Shown piece by piece: positions 21,022-60,419 of a stretch of DNA of 64,000 bases; the first letter of the stretch is position 1; each line of letters opens with the position of its first letter. This DNA comes from Blastomussa wellsi (lineage: Eukaryota; Cnidaria; Anthozoa; Scleractinia; Plerogyridae), in the NCBI GenBank assembly GCA_947652115.1, contig OX393570.1:5716958-5780957 (forward strand). Direction: 5' to 3'. A program made the translations under genes and the position numbers. The notes beneath the pieces are model-generated. The model saw only the letters and a list, made by a program, of their open reading frames with translations, did not search any database and was not told the DNA's origin.

Positions 21022-24000
21022 GTAATATCCGCCTTTTATGTTGCAGTCTTGAAAGTCTTGATGCCAGCATTGTGTGAAATGCTGTGTGGCGCTTATCTCC
21101 TCTTGTTTCGCTAATTATTTTTGCAAATGGTTTTCGAGGGGTGGCCGAAAGACTGGTGGCTTTTGTTTGGCAATCGGCATTTTAAATACTTGAAGTATTT
21201 ATAATACTCGGGATGGTTTCATTATGAAAATAGATGAGTTTTCCCTTGTGCGATATTTTTTCCATTTTCAGTCGAAATTTATTTAACGCTTTCACTCAAT
21301 TAAACTAGCACCAAAACACCTTAAAATATCAGCCAGTTCTCGGTGCCAAAGCTCAATGAATGCATTGTGGTTATTCTTTAACCGGATGACGATGAAAGGG
21401 TTTGGTACTGTGTGTTTATATTTTGCCCATGCCATACTATTAAATATTAAAACCCGCAGGGAAATCATTAAAATTCTTGTAATGCAACTCGTACCAAAAA
21501 ACCGAATAAAACGGTGGTTCGCTCTTCAAAATGGCAAACTTTCAGTTAGAGGTGTCTATTTCGCTTGAATATACGTAGTCAATAGAAAATAACATATTGA
21601 GCGTCAGTAACGCCGGCTATTGTTTGCAGTTCAATGAACTTAGATTAAAATGATATCAGCCTGTTGTTCCTGAGGTGGATATGTAAAAAATATTTCGTTT
21701 GTGAAAGCTTAGAATTTGTTTCCTGAATGAAAAAGCATAAATATCGCCCGCCTTCTTTACCATGTAATTCAATCTCCTACAGATGGTTTATGACCTCGGC
21801 CCGTTGCACCGATAAACGAACTGGTTGCTATGGCAACCAACTCACCTTCGCATGTTTGTATGAGTACGGTACGCTTCCAGTTTGTAAATGTACTTACGAA
21901 ACAAGAGGAGCCGTGATAATTTTAGCGTGTATTCCGGAACTAATTAAAAAGTTCTTCGCTATAAATGTGCTGCTATCCCTTCCTGTTTGACACTTCCATT
22001 GTGAACGCGACGAAATTTCTGTAAAAATCGTCGGTGATAATGAGCAGTTCTCGATTGCACCGCTTTGTTTTCGTTTATTTTTCATCCAGGAGGTTGAGAT
22101 GATTGAAAACGTGCGAGCTTTGCTCAAGAAAACAATGGATCAGGCCCATGAGCAATTGTGGTAAGTTTAAATATGTTTAATTGTCTTAATTCAGTTAAAT
22201 CGGTCTTGTGATCGTGACGAAAACGATTGCTTAGATTTTGCGCAAAATTAAAATGGAAGAACTTCAGTTTCTGTTGACGAAGATATCTATACAGCTGCAA
22301 GTTTCGCCGGATTTTTAACTGACACCATGTCCGGATTTTACACATACTTTAGAAACTAAATCTTGGTTTGCGGATAAAACTGCGGTTTAGAGACTCGATT
22401 TGGAAGTTTTTGATATCGGCATCTTTTGTGGTGAAGCACATAAATTTGCACGAAAATTATTAAAACACAGATCGCGCATGGATCACACAGAGATCGTGCA
22501 GTTCTTTAACATAGTAGAATTGAAGAACATAAGAAAAGTTTGTAATACTTGTTCTTTAAAGCGGTCGAATGAATGAAATGATGTTGCTAAGCAACTGCAC
22601 CTTATCGCGGGCTCATTCAGTCCTCACAATAAATTCTCAGCTAGATTCATAAGATACAGTAGTTTAGAAATAATATTGTAATACAGATTACCTGGTTCGA
22701 ACAAAAAATTATGTTTCTTTTTCTTTTTTTTCAGGCTGTTACGCTCTGCTAAAACTCTGCTGGAAAAAGATCTTGGTGACAAGTATGGGTCTCTTGGCAT
22801 TGATGGTAAATGTTCCACAATGAATAACTTCTCCAAGGACATTCATTTTGCGCCCCACTCGGTCACAATCCAGCAACAGTAAGTATGATGAGAAGTGAAA
22901 CAACATCATTATACATATACTACTGTTTTTAAACTCAGGAAAATCTGGCCTATCATACGGGAAGGGTGGGGGTTTTAAGCGGGCCTGTCCTGAACAGGGT
23001 ATGGATATTGAGTCGTCCTAGACAAGGTATGGCTTCAAGACTTGTAAGAATATCCAAAATCAGAAACGTTCATCAGTATTTATCTAGCAGGCCATCAGTG
23101 ACGGAAAGTTGTTAAAAATCCCAATTGGCAGGAGGCAGACCAGTTGGCTAAATTTACAAGCGTGGAATAGTTGCAATTGAATTCGGGACCGCCGAAGACA
23201 AGTCCGTTTTATAGCATTCTCGTCCCCATTGCCCTTTTCGTTTCTATTAGCCGGCGGGACCTTGGCACAAGAAACGAAGGGCTCTGGGACATGGGATTTT
23301 TAAAAAAGTGAAATTTCTATTGGCTGGTTGAGAACAAAGAAATGTTAAAAGGAAGTCAACATGTTCGCGGCCGCCATGTTGCAGCACACAACATGTAGAA
23401 ACATCAATACTACATACATGAAGTCCAAGAATCTTGGACGGGAAATTCCCTTCGTTTCTCGTGCCAAGGCCCCACCGGCTAGGAGAAATGAAAAGGACTA
23501 TGGGGACGAGAATGGTTTGATAGTGGCAGGGGGAGGACGTGAACCCGGGACGAAGTCCAGCGCCACTAGGCAGACTAGGTCACGCTCGCCTCTCCTCTAC
23601 CACAAATCGCTCTGAAGGGGCTTGGTTGCCATGGCTGAAGCTATAAATCATCTTTGATGATGTATGAAATAGCCATGAAACCGAAGGAATACCCTTTGCA
23701 TAAATGGCGCCTAAATTTGAATAACAATACTTGATACATATCCTTAGCCTTAAATTAACGTAAAATTCCTTTGCCCATAAACGTCCACACGAGGAAGAGG
23801 ATGTATCAAGTATTGTTATTCAAATTTGGGCAGCATTTATGCAAAGGGTCTATTAGTAGTAGTTCACTAAAGAAGAAAACATCAAACAGGTTACTATAGA
23901 CTGAAGACAAACAAGGATAGCTTCAAATAGGGAAGATTGAGATGCACTGTAATTGACTGAAAACTTGAAAAAATTTAGGCTAAATTTTTCAGTATCTGTC

Positions 24001-25533
24001 ATCCTTGTTGCCCCTTTACTTGGAAGCAGTCGATTAAAAAGAAACAGAGCGTTAGAATTAAACGTGTTCATGCTCATCTGTCATCACTTCGCATTTTCAG
24101 CTCGTTCACTCCAGATGAATGGGAAGCTTACTCTTCAGAAAACATTGCCAAAGCAGAGCGAGAACGCAAGGCGTCCGTGGCTTTGCGATCAGAGATTAAC
24201 GGAATCTTGATGCAGACCTATGTTGATCTGAGGAACATCTTCGAGACCGTGAATAATGAGTTCAGCAAGCGTATTGAAGAAACGGTGACTGCTAAGAGAT
24301 CGCTTGAGAAAGAATTGGCAAGCGTAAGTTTTAAATTGCTTTTTATGCTTATTTTCATGTTTTCACCCGCTTCTTTCATTAGCGTAATAATTCTCCTGGA
24401 AATTCGAGAGTACTTATAACTATAAAAGGAAGAAAATGACCATGAATTGTCAAGAAATACATCAAAAAAGAAATGGCATCAAAGGAAACTCGGAAAAATA
24501 CCGAGTCCCAGATGGGATTTGAACCCACGACCCTCCGGGGTCTAGTCGGAGACTCCATGGTCAGCAAGGATCAAATGTGGGTTTTGACTGGAACTACATC
24601 GCGCAGTTACACAGTCAAATGATGCAGTCAAAGATGCAACCAACCAACCTCCAAGAGAGTAATGAAAGAAATTCATCAAAAAAAATGGCATCAAAGGAAA
24701 CTCGGAAAAAATCCGAGTCCCGGATGGAATAAGCCATCAAAGAAAAGAAAAGTGGGATATTGCCACGGAAGTAAGACTTCAGAAATTTTGGTCAATTTTT
24801 TCTTGGTGAACCACCCTTGAAACATTCTGAAGAAATAAGGTTACGAAAATGTAGCATGTACGAATTTAATTTAGTGGCGTTTTCACTCAGTAATTTCAGT
24901 TCGGGTTTTCTTCAAACCTCTATTTTCTACTCTTTTTGCATCTGTAGTTCCCGTAGCTCCCTTTAAGCAATTGGAGAACGTTTGTTTTTTTAATCACAAG
25001 AAATAAGTGTGCTGAATAATTATTTTAGACGCGTTTGCAAAAGCTTATTGAGCTCGTAAGTTCGCGTGACTACTGCGTTTTCTCTGGCTTCGCGCAAATT
25101 CATTTGCGAAAAATTCTTAAAGAGCATTGCTTTTAATTAGTGCTTTGGGTACTAACGCCAAAATGGTCTCCTTTAGGTTATGGATGAGATAGCGTCCATG
25201 GAGAACAACGTGCGCGATCTCAGACAAGCCATCGCGGACAAAGAGAATCCTCTTAAAGTTGCCCACACCCGTCTAGACAAACGCTCCCTGAGACCAAACG
25301 TTGAGCTGTGTCGCGACCCTGTGCAGTATCGTCTGGTGGGAGAGGTCGGAGAGATCAACGTCTCTATTGATCGCCTGCGCATGCGTCTGGCCGAGGCCGA
25401 GGCTTCCTTAATGGCGTTGCTAAGGAACAAAGAACGGTTGGAAGATGACATCGAAGTGAAAACCAACAGTCTGTTCATTGATCGTGATCAGTGCATGGTT
25501 ATTCGGCAGCAAGTGCGGCATATTTCTCACTAA
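20377..25533 (+). CDS. TEKT3: Tektin-3/5-like ciliary microtubule protein, complete
   Basis: Tektins are coiled-coil filament proteins inside the doublet microtubules of cilia and flagella. Five exons join in frame (20377-21021, 22090-22160, 22735-22878, 24101-24323, 25177-25533) to give 479 aa, close to the roughly 490 aa of vertebrate tektin-3. Seen in order: a Tyr/Pro-rich N-terminal region (residues 1-90), the entry motif YTPQQWRTSN, a helical domain with RPLNVAKQCLDYRERR and IDLVHDNVE, then LLEKDLGDKYGSLGID, TPDEWEAYSSENI, and the family signature RPNVELCRD before the last helical block. The start is the first ATG after the acceptor at 20346. In-frame codons back to the acceptor are open (KKSSVVILRE), so an upstream coding exon cannot be excluded. 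Near-perfect X-box motifs in introns 1 and 2 suggest RFX control. Tektin-3 versus tektin-5 was not resolved. Confidence 0.93.
21022..22089 (+). other. Tektin intron 1
   Basis: Holds the palindromic X-box at 21823-21838. The short open frames have no splice support or homology. Confidence 0.7.
21823..21838. promoter_or_regulatory. RFX X-box palindrome in tektin intron 1
   Basis: GGTTGCTATGGCAACC is an almost exact inverted repeat matching the RFX consensus GTTGCCATGGCAAC at all but one base of the central 14. It lies about 1.45 kb downstream of the tektin ATG. Confidence 0.6.
22090..22160 (+). CDS. TEKT3: Tektin exon 2
   Basis: 71 bp between acceptor CATCCAG and donor GTAAGT. Encodes EVEMIENVRALLKKTMDQAH and following residues. 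Ends in phase 2, completed by the first base of exon 3. Confidence 0.9.
22583..22595. promoter_or_regulatory. RFX X-box-like palindrome in tektin intron 2
   Basis: GTTGCTAAGCAAC is a perfect inverted repeat fitting the X-box layout with a one-base spacer. It is the third such site around the tektin gene. Confidence 0.5.
22735..22878 (+). CDS. TEKT3: Tektin exon 3
   Basis: Follows a long T-rich tract and CAG, and ends before GTAAGT. Encodes LLEKDLGDKYGSLGIDGKCS and following residues, the conserved tektin region after the second helical block. Ends in phase 2. Confidence 0.92.
23213..23520. repeat. Dispersed repeat family R3, inverted pair
   Basis: Left motif ATTCTCGTCCCC...TTAGCCGGCGGGACCTTGGC and right motif GCCAAGGCCCCACCGGCTAG...GGGGACGAGAAT are roughly inverted. 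The same motifs recur at 59395-59450 and 62580-62755. Confidence 0.6.
23691..23849. repeat. Foldback element in tektin intron 3
   Basis: ACCCTTTGCATAAATG on the left pairs with CATTTATGCAAAGGGT on the right. The inner arms (AAATTTGAATAACAATACTT and its complement) are also exact. The arms are about 50 bp with a spacer of about 55 bp. Confidence 0.75.
24101..24323 (+). CDS. TEKT3: Tektin exon 4
   Basis: Acceptor GCATTTTCAG, donor GTAAGT. Encodes SFTPDEWEAYSSENIAKAER onward through RIEETVTAKRSLEKELAS. Closes in phase 0. Confidence 0.92.
24324..25176 (+). other. Tektin intron 4
   Basis: Apart from the SINE-like fragment, nothing is recognised here. Confidence 0.7.
24455..24735 (-). repeat. tRNA-derived SINE fragment with a partial duplicate
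   Basis: On the minus strand near 24500-24560 there is CTCCGACTAGACCCCGGAG followed by GGTCGTGGGTTCAAATCCC. This is a tRNA-like anticodon arm, T arm and B box. The segment ATGGCATCAAAGGAAACTCG with CCGAGTCCC (about 24470-24515) is repeated at about 24687-24722. Not a functional tRNA: no acceptor stem or intact D arm is seen. Confidence 0.55.
25177..25533 (+). CDS. TEKT3: Tektin exon 5 and stop
   Basis: Acceptor TCCTTTAG. 118 codons plus stop. Contains the tektin signature RPNVELCRD and the C-terminal helical block ending VKTNSLFIDRDQCM. An ATTAAA lies just downstream at about 25540. Confidence 0.93.
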   Translation, partial: VMDEIASMENNVRDLRQAIADKENPLKVAHTRLDKRSLRPNVELCRDPVQYRLVGEVGEINVSIDRLRMRLAEAEASLMALLRNKERLEDDIEVKTNSLFIDRDQCMVIRQQVRHISH

Positions 25534-26506
25534 AAAATATTAAACTTAAATGACACAAAAAGAAATATTAACCTCAACTATGAAGCACACTGGGATGACA
25601 TAAGTGAACTTTAATGACATAAATGAAGTTTTAACGTCTAATTTTTATTTAAATTTTCGATTTGAGTCAGGATGTTTTTACCGGAATCAAAGTGTTCCTT
25701 TGCAAAGTTCAAAGTGACTGTTTTTTCAGGATTAACGAAAGTCGATAATATCTTTAAATGAAATTGACTTCTGCATCAAATATTACCTAAGAAAGGAGAA
25801 ATTCGACAGAATGTTTAATTCTTGCAAGGGGTAGGAATCTTGCGGAAAATTGCCGATTCTCTTTTCTTTTACACTTAAGTATGTGTTAAACGCAAAGGGC
25901 AAAATGCGTTGTAGGGTCCAATGTTTTATCAAGATATATCTTTTTTGCCGATATCTGGTTCCCAAGTATAATTTCAAATGGAGTGTTATTCTGCACAAAT
26001 TTGCACCTCAAATTTACGTGAAGTTAAAAACAGGAATTTTTCACTGCTTTAAACTTGGTATGGTGAAATGGAAAACGGACAAGGAAATGTGTATAATATG
26101 CAGCTTGTTTGTAAAATAAACGCTTTGAATGAAGAGCAATCACGCGGCAAATTAGGGTGGGGAGGGAGGGGAAAATATGAGTGAATACTGTCGACTTTTT
26201 AGAAGTGTTCGGTTCAAGGCGCTTGTCAGGAGAAACAAAGTAAATAGAGTGTCATTCTGGTTGTGAAAAACTTTGCAACAAACCTGCAATAAATCGCCTT
26301 TTATCACCCATTCTAGAGGCATCGTCCTAAGGTTTTTGCTGTGAACGTATGCTCCTAATATTGGGCGATGTAGCAGCTAAAACAATAGAACAAACAACAG
26401 GAACAATGCCCCTAGCCCCTAAAACAATAGCAACTGTTACAAGCAGAATTACAAGCTTACGAGAGCTGCTACACTACCGCTAATATTTGCTAATGCTATG
26501 CATGAG

Positions 26507-26706
26507 TATAATTTGGTTTTATCAACTGGGTTGATAATGTCAATTGGCCACCGTAAAGAGATTCAATTGCTGACGTTTCGAGCGTTAGCCCTTCGTCGGA
26601 GGGCTAACGCTCGAAACGTCAGCAATTGAATCTCTTTACGGTGGCCAATTGATATTATCAACCCAGTTGATAAAACCAAATTATATTGTTATACTTCCCA
26701 CCGATT

Positions 26707-26739
<33 letters not shown>
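26507..26739 (-). mobile_element. Foldback (Penelope-like?) element, copy 2
   Basis: Inverted arms of 86 bp (26507-26592 and 26600-26685, one mismatch) are followed by the same tail as copy 1 (GAAACTTACCCCCT). The element is flanked by a direct repeat of about 13 bp, CTATGCATGAGTA (26496-26508 and 26740-26752). The loop is only 7 bases because the ribozyme-like core is itself duplicated head to head. Mobile character is firm. The class is inference. Confidence 0.8.
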
Positions 26740-27970
26740 CTATGCATGAGTAGCCTGAACCAAACCACTATATAGCCTCTTCCGTAAAAGAGGTTATGCG
26801 CGCACGCCTAAGCCAATCTCCATTCGTGTTTAAGCAAGGCACTCGAACGTGAAAAGAGAGCGAATGCCTTGTTGGTTACTAAAACTCATTCTGTCGCGAT
26901 CGTAAGTTTTTCATTCTTTTTTCTTTATAGCGGGGTCTCAATTCATTTTTGATCGCCCTTTCCTGCATAGCGTCGTTGTTTGGTGAAAGACAGTAGTTGC
27001 ATGAGTGAAAATGTCGTCTTAATTTTCGGTGAAATAAATATACTCGTCCAGACGGTTTTATTTTTTATTTTTGAGCTATCCCATGTGAAATATGTCCAGA
27101 AATGCATTCAGTCACGAAGTCTGCGAAACTTCGCGAAAATCGTCTAAAGTGGAATCTTGGGCCCCTCGACGAAATTGCAAAAGCCTGGGGACTACAATAT
27201 TCAAACGTAACGCAGGGAGTGGGGGCGGGGAAGACTAGCAGGTGCGTACATCATGTGGCAAACCGCCAGCTGGGAAAACGCAAATGCAGATTCTGACTGG
27301 CTGAAATAAATGAAAGGGTCCCCCGCTTTTAATAAACTTGCTTGGGAACTGAAAAACGGCGTTTTCATTGAGACAGAAGCGACTGCAGTGTTGTTAAGGT
27401 TGGTTTTGCGATGAAGAAAGTTCTTTGACGACTGGCAGAAGAGTTGCAGTAGATTCTGCAGTGAACAACATATCGGTAAGAATTTTGCAATCTTGGGTAG
27501 AAGGAGTTAGTATTTTATAATCCCATGTTAGCTATGATGTTGTTCATTATAATCGCAACTGATCAAAGAAACTAGTTTAATTTGCTGTCATCATGCAATG
27601 TATTCGTTTGGTTTTAGAGATACTCGCTCCGGTTTTTAGTGATTATAAGTTTGTTTGTAGCTGTACAGAAAAGATTCGAAAATGGGTTTCATGATTATTT
27701 ATTTTGCGGTTCAAATTTACACCGAAGAGATATACAGATTTATATTCAGATTTAGGGAAGGAAATCTGAGGACATAAATTTGATCGGTTAACCATACAAT
27801 TTTAGTTGCATAATATCCTTAGAAACAGACAATTCAATACAGAACAAAGTGCATGGCTTGTTTTCTGGGTAACTTACTGTAATTTCCATTTCCATTTTTT
27901 GTCGCCTCAAGCTGTTTCCATTAGTTCAGACAGAATTTCATCTTTGAATGAAGTCCATTTCCATTCAGTA

Positions 27971-28317
27971 TCAGGGACGGCGGACGGGGGACTGGGGCGG
28001 CTGAAGCCCCCCGCCCCCCCCCCCCCCCCCCCCCACACACTTTTTACGACAATGACAATTTTTTGTTTTAGTGCAAGGTTCGTATTTTCAAAACTTCTAA
28101 AATATTGCTGTAGCACAAAAAGTACCTGTCATTTTACACTTATCCAGGTTGTCTTTTTTCAAGAAATATATCATAGAGAACGTTGAAAATACCATTTCCG
28201 AGCCTCTAGATTTCAAAATTTTCTGGGGGAGGATGCTCCCCGACCCCCCTAGAAAGTTGCGCCACTGGCGCTCATTTTCAAACCCCCCCACTTTCAAATA
28301 CGCTCCGCCGTCCCTGA
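27971..28317. mobile_element. 347-bp TIR element with long poly-C tract
   Basis: TCAGGGACGGCGGA at the left and TCCGCCGTCCCTGA at the right are exact inverted repeats. The interior has an uninterrupted C run of about 20 at about 28014-28034. CAGGGACGG-type ends occur in hAT-like MITEs. No 8-bp target duplication was seen. Confidence 0.7.
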
Positions 28318-29081
28318 ATATTCTTAATACATTTCCACAGTTTGAGTCAGTTCAAGTATTCATGCCGATTTGGGCTCATTTGGGATTGCTTATTTATCAA
28401 ACCGCTGTAGAATAAACCGGAAGAAAATGTTAACTCAATGTGGTACACCTTTATTAGTCATATTTTGACCAATTAACTCTGCTTTTCAATGACAAATTCG
28501 ACAATGTTTATTTTGCTGAGTAAGCCATAAATAGTTGTACGAATCACAACATGTCCGCTACAGAGGGCAAAACTTTGTCCTCCAATTCTATAAATAATTG
28601 AATTCCCTTATTCCCTTATTCCCTTATCTAGCTTTCTATTCGAAGAAAAGCTTGAATATGTTTTAGTTGTTTTGTTTAATTTGCATCTTGAAGATCCAGC
28701 GGGAGAAAATCGCTTTCATTGTAATTCTTCGCTCGAGTATTTGTGTCTGGAAAATGAGATATCAAAAAAGCCGGCGGTGATATTTTATGTGGGTTGTCTG
28801 GTAAGATAATTTCGCTTATTTTCCGGTAATGGAGATTTACCACAGACCGATTGAACATAAATTTATTACTCTTCAGGCTTAATGCTCAAGAAAATCATTT
28901 TGAATGTCACAATACATCGCATGTGTAATAAAAAAGCAAAATTTATAACATAGTACCGAACAAACCTCTTTTATTAGTGACTGGCTTTTGACAGTCTTTG
29001 TACGACTTTCCGCTGACCAAGGAGACTGGCATGGCGCGGTAGTGGATAAATTAACATGCATCGTGAAAGTACTAATAATGA

Positions 29082-29425
29082 AATATTATTCGTTTGCCTC
29101 ACGATGTAGTCACTTCCTTTATTTGTGGACTGCGACGTTTCGGCTGCATAATGCAGCTAGTCTTCTTCATGCGACTGGGTAAGCGCAACCTCGTTCCCAG
29201 GGTCTCTCATCTTCCCGCCCCCTGGCAACGAGGTTGGGGTAAGCGCAGCTTTGAGCACGATGCTTAGCTGTGATTGGTTGATCACAACCGAGCATCATGG
29301 TTTAATAGATGCTGCGCGTACCCAGTCGACCTTATCACCTAGTAAAAGAAGACAAGCTGCAGTATTTAGTCGAAACGTCGCGATCCACATCGGAAGCTAC
29401 TATATTGAGACAAACGAATAATATT
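29082..29425. mobile_element. Foldback element with two hammerhead-like cores
   Basis: AATATTATTCGTTTG at the left and CAAACGAATAATATT at the right are exact inverted ends (344 bp overall). Inside, on the minus strand at 29132-29172, is ATGAAGAAGACTAGCTGCAT followed by GCAGCCGAAACGTCGC. On the plus strand at 29345-29385 is AAAAGAAGACAAGCTGCAG and then GTCGAAACGTCGC. Both resemble the CTGANGAAG...CGAAACGTC pattern of Penelope-type hammerhead ribozymes. The spacer carries GATTGGTTGATCA. Confidence 0.65.
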
Positions 29426-31232
29426 TTATTGATTAGCGTTCGGCACGATGGATAACCACGTACAACGTTTTTTACGATACATTAATATATTAGGCAGTGC
29501 AGCTTAAACTGCTTGTGTGATTGAAATTGGGAAATAAGTAGAGTCGTCCAAACACCTCTTGGTTGCAGTGAGATAATCTTGCTGACAAGTTCTTATACCC
29601 TCTACTCGTTAATTCAAAGATGGCGCCAGATCAAGGTTCAAAATTAAATAATTAATATAATACAGGCTCTCGGGAAAAAAATAATTAGGGGCTTTGGACT
29701 GCGATTGCTATTAGCTTATTTCTACCCGAAAAGAACGGTTTATCTCTTTGAAATTTGAATATTTGAAATTTGAATATGTTCCAGTCACTGTCCTGTTTTC
29801 GAAGTAAAAATGCTTCCGTGCAGCGCCATTTCGTTTTCAGAACGTTTGCAATATTTTCAATAGGCGGTTGATATTTTACGTGAACTCCGGTGATTGCGTC
29901 TCTAAGTTACTTTCCTAGTAGTTTTAGAAGCTTTTAAGCTTTTCTTAGTTCCGATTTCTCTTTTTATACAATTTTGGGTGAAACCATGAAACCTACACTA
30001 TTCCTATAACTTTGTTTCACTGTGAAATTGTGATCTCCTCAGTTTCTTGAAATTACAGTACTTTACTGTGAAATAATGTTGTCCGTCCGCTTAGGATTAC
30101 GACATAAGTGCAATACTTCATGAATTGAGCAATTAGCTGACGAGTCAGTTGACGACATCTATAGAGAGCTTGAGTCAAGAAAAAGAATTGTGTCACGTGA
30201 CGTCTTGCTTTTTATAAGCCACAACATAAGCGCCATCATTAACAAATTCCCGATATTCATCGTCGCGGGCAATATTTTCAAATCCAAAATGACGAAGAGT
30301 TTAGTTAAACAGTTATATTTAAACTGAATGCTCCTCTGCACGTGCCGCATTCACCGGTACGAACACGCAATTGCTTTGCTTCGTTTACTTTGTTCAGGTA
30401 ACGATTTCGCTGCACATGTAAAGACCGCTAGGTCAGATAAGGAAATTAAACAACCGGATAGCTTTAATGAAATTTAGTTCTTTCTTGTTTAGCTTTAATT
30501 ATCTTAATCAAGTTTCCCTGCTAAGTGCTATATACGGAGGGGTTTCTATTTAAAGTGTATGCTTTTAGGCTGTGACGTACATTTAGACCCAAAGGTCGCA
30601 AGACAAAGTGATCTATATAATTAACCTTGGTCAATGATTCGCGATCTTCAGAGACGGGATCATTTTGAGGAAAGTATTTTTACGAGGGTACTTAGCTTTA
30701 ATAATTGCTTTTGTAATACATAACTGATTGCTTTTGTATGTAGCCTGTTCTCAAGCATCTAATATATAGATTTAGAGCAAGTAACTCTAAAACGCAAGTC
30801 ACAGTTTCGTAAATAAAAATTGGAAATTAGAAATTTAGCGCAGAGCTTGATATTACTGCAACTTTTTATGTCATTGCAAAAACATAGGTGACGAAAAAAG
30901 CCGTTGCGTTCGAAGAAGCACTTTCTTTTAGTCCCCAATCCCCAGCTATCTACTCACTCTACTCCAGTCTTCCCTCACTACCTCCCAAGGCCAGCTACAG
31001 AATACAGAACAGCTAACACACCACCAATCCACTGAAAACAACGGAATTCAAACATTGATTACGCTTTGTTTATTTGGTTTTTCTATCAATGAATAAAACA
31101 TAAATTAGGCTCATTTTGGGCTTTTGCATAAATTACGCCATGTTGAGATAATTCCGTTCAACCGTCCCGTTTGAAGTAGGTGATCACATTCTCGCCTCTC
31201 TTGCTTGATTTTTTGCCACCCAGCAGTGATCG

Positions 31233-59606
<28,374 letters not shown>

Positions 59607-60400
59607 ACTACAAATTTTAGCAGATTGTGGCCAACAGCCGTGTTACCACAGGCCACATATCATTAATTATTACATAGGTTTTCTTTGTCAGTCTAATTCA
59701 GAATGGGCAATCCGTTCGCTAGCAAAAACAGTCGCTAGCAAAACAATAGGTCTGTTAGTAACGTCTGTATTAAAATGAGTAGGTGGTATTTCAATATAAC
59801 TTTCCAGGCTAAAAGTTGTAAAACATTGAGTCTGGAATTTTAATGATTCGAGGTTTTTTGTGGTATTTTTAGAAGGTATTACTGAAACCGTGTGATGTGC
59901 CGTTAGTTTACGAATTTTAGTGTTAAACTAGTAAAAACGTTATTTTGTGTTGTCCACTTGTTAACTTCGAGAAGTTACTTTAATAATATACACTTTTGAA
60001 ACTGCGCAATTTATTTTCTTGCGAAGTAATTTCGTAACATGATGTTACTACTGTAATATATATTTGCAAAAGGATATAGTCAACGGAGGGAGTTTTAGCT
60101 GAAAGGTTAGCAGAGCGTAGTCAACATTTCTGGAAGGTTAGCAGAGCGTAGCAACATTTCCTCTGCAATCTGTACCTCACAAGCAAATGTGTAATTAAAT
60201 TTTCTGAATTACGGAAGACAAAGAATTATGAATAATTCTGTCAACCTCTTGGAACATATTTTTTGTTTACATATCATTTAGCGGGAACATGCTGTAAGAA
60301 TTCTGTGAATACTTGCAGCGTATATTATCAATGGACATTTATTGGTTTAGTAGTAATTGTTATTACAGCTAGGGTAATTGCCGGTCAACGCCAACAGTAG
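59607..60400 (+). other. Likely ATPase 3' UTR and flank
   Basis: No canonical AATAAA is seen. ATTAAA hexamers occur near 59770 and 60193. The 3' end is undetermined. Confidence 0.4.
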
Positions 60401-60419
60401 TTGTGGCTGTACTAACTCT

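Larger units (their letters stand above)
22879..24100 (+). other. Tektin intron 3
   Basis: Contains a dispersed-repeat segment (23213-23520) and a foldback element (23691-23849). No coding exon is supported. Confidence 0.7.
25546..31226. other. Intergenic region between tektin and Na+/K+-ATPase
   Basis: No supported coding gene. It contains the hairpin element at 26507-26739, a TIR element at 27971-28317 and a foldback element at 29082-29425. A donor-like CG|GTAAGAAT at 27475 could end a non-coding first exon of the ATPase gene, which is speculation. Confidence 0.5.

Noticed and set aside
23361..23615. 84-codon frame in tektin intron 3
   Set aside because: Overlaps the dispersed repeat R3 and lies between two confirmed tektin exons.
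24490..24560. Possible tRNA gene
   Set aside because: A T arm and B box are visible, but the D arm and acceptor stem do not pair and there is a partial duplicate nearby, so it is a SINE remnant.
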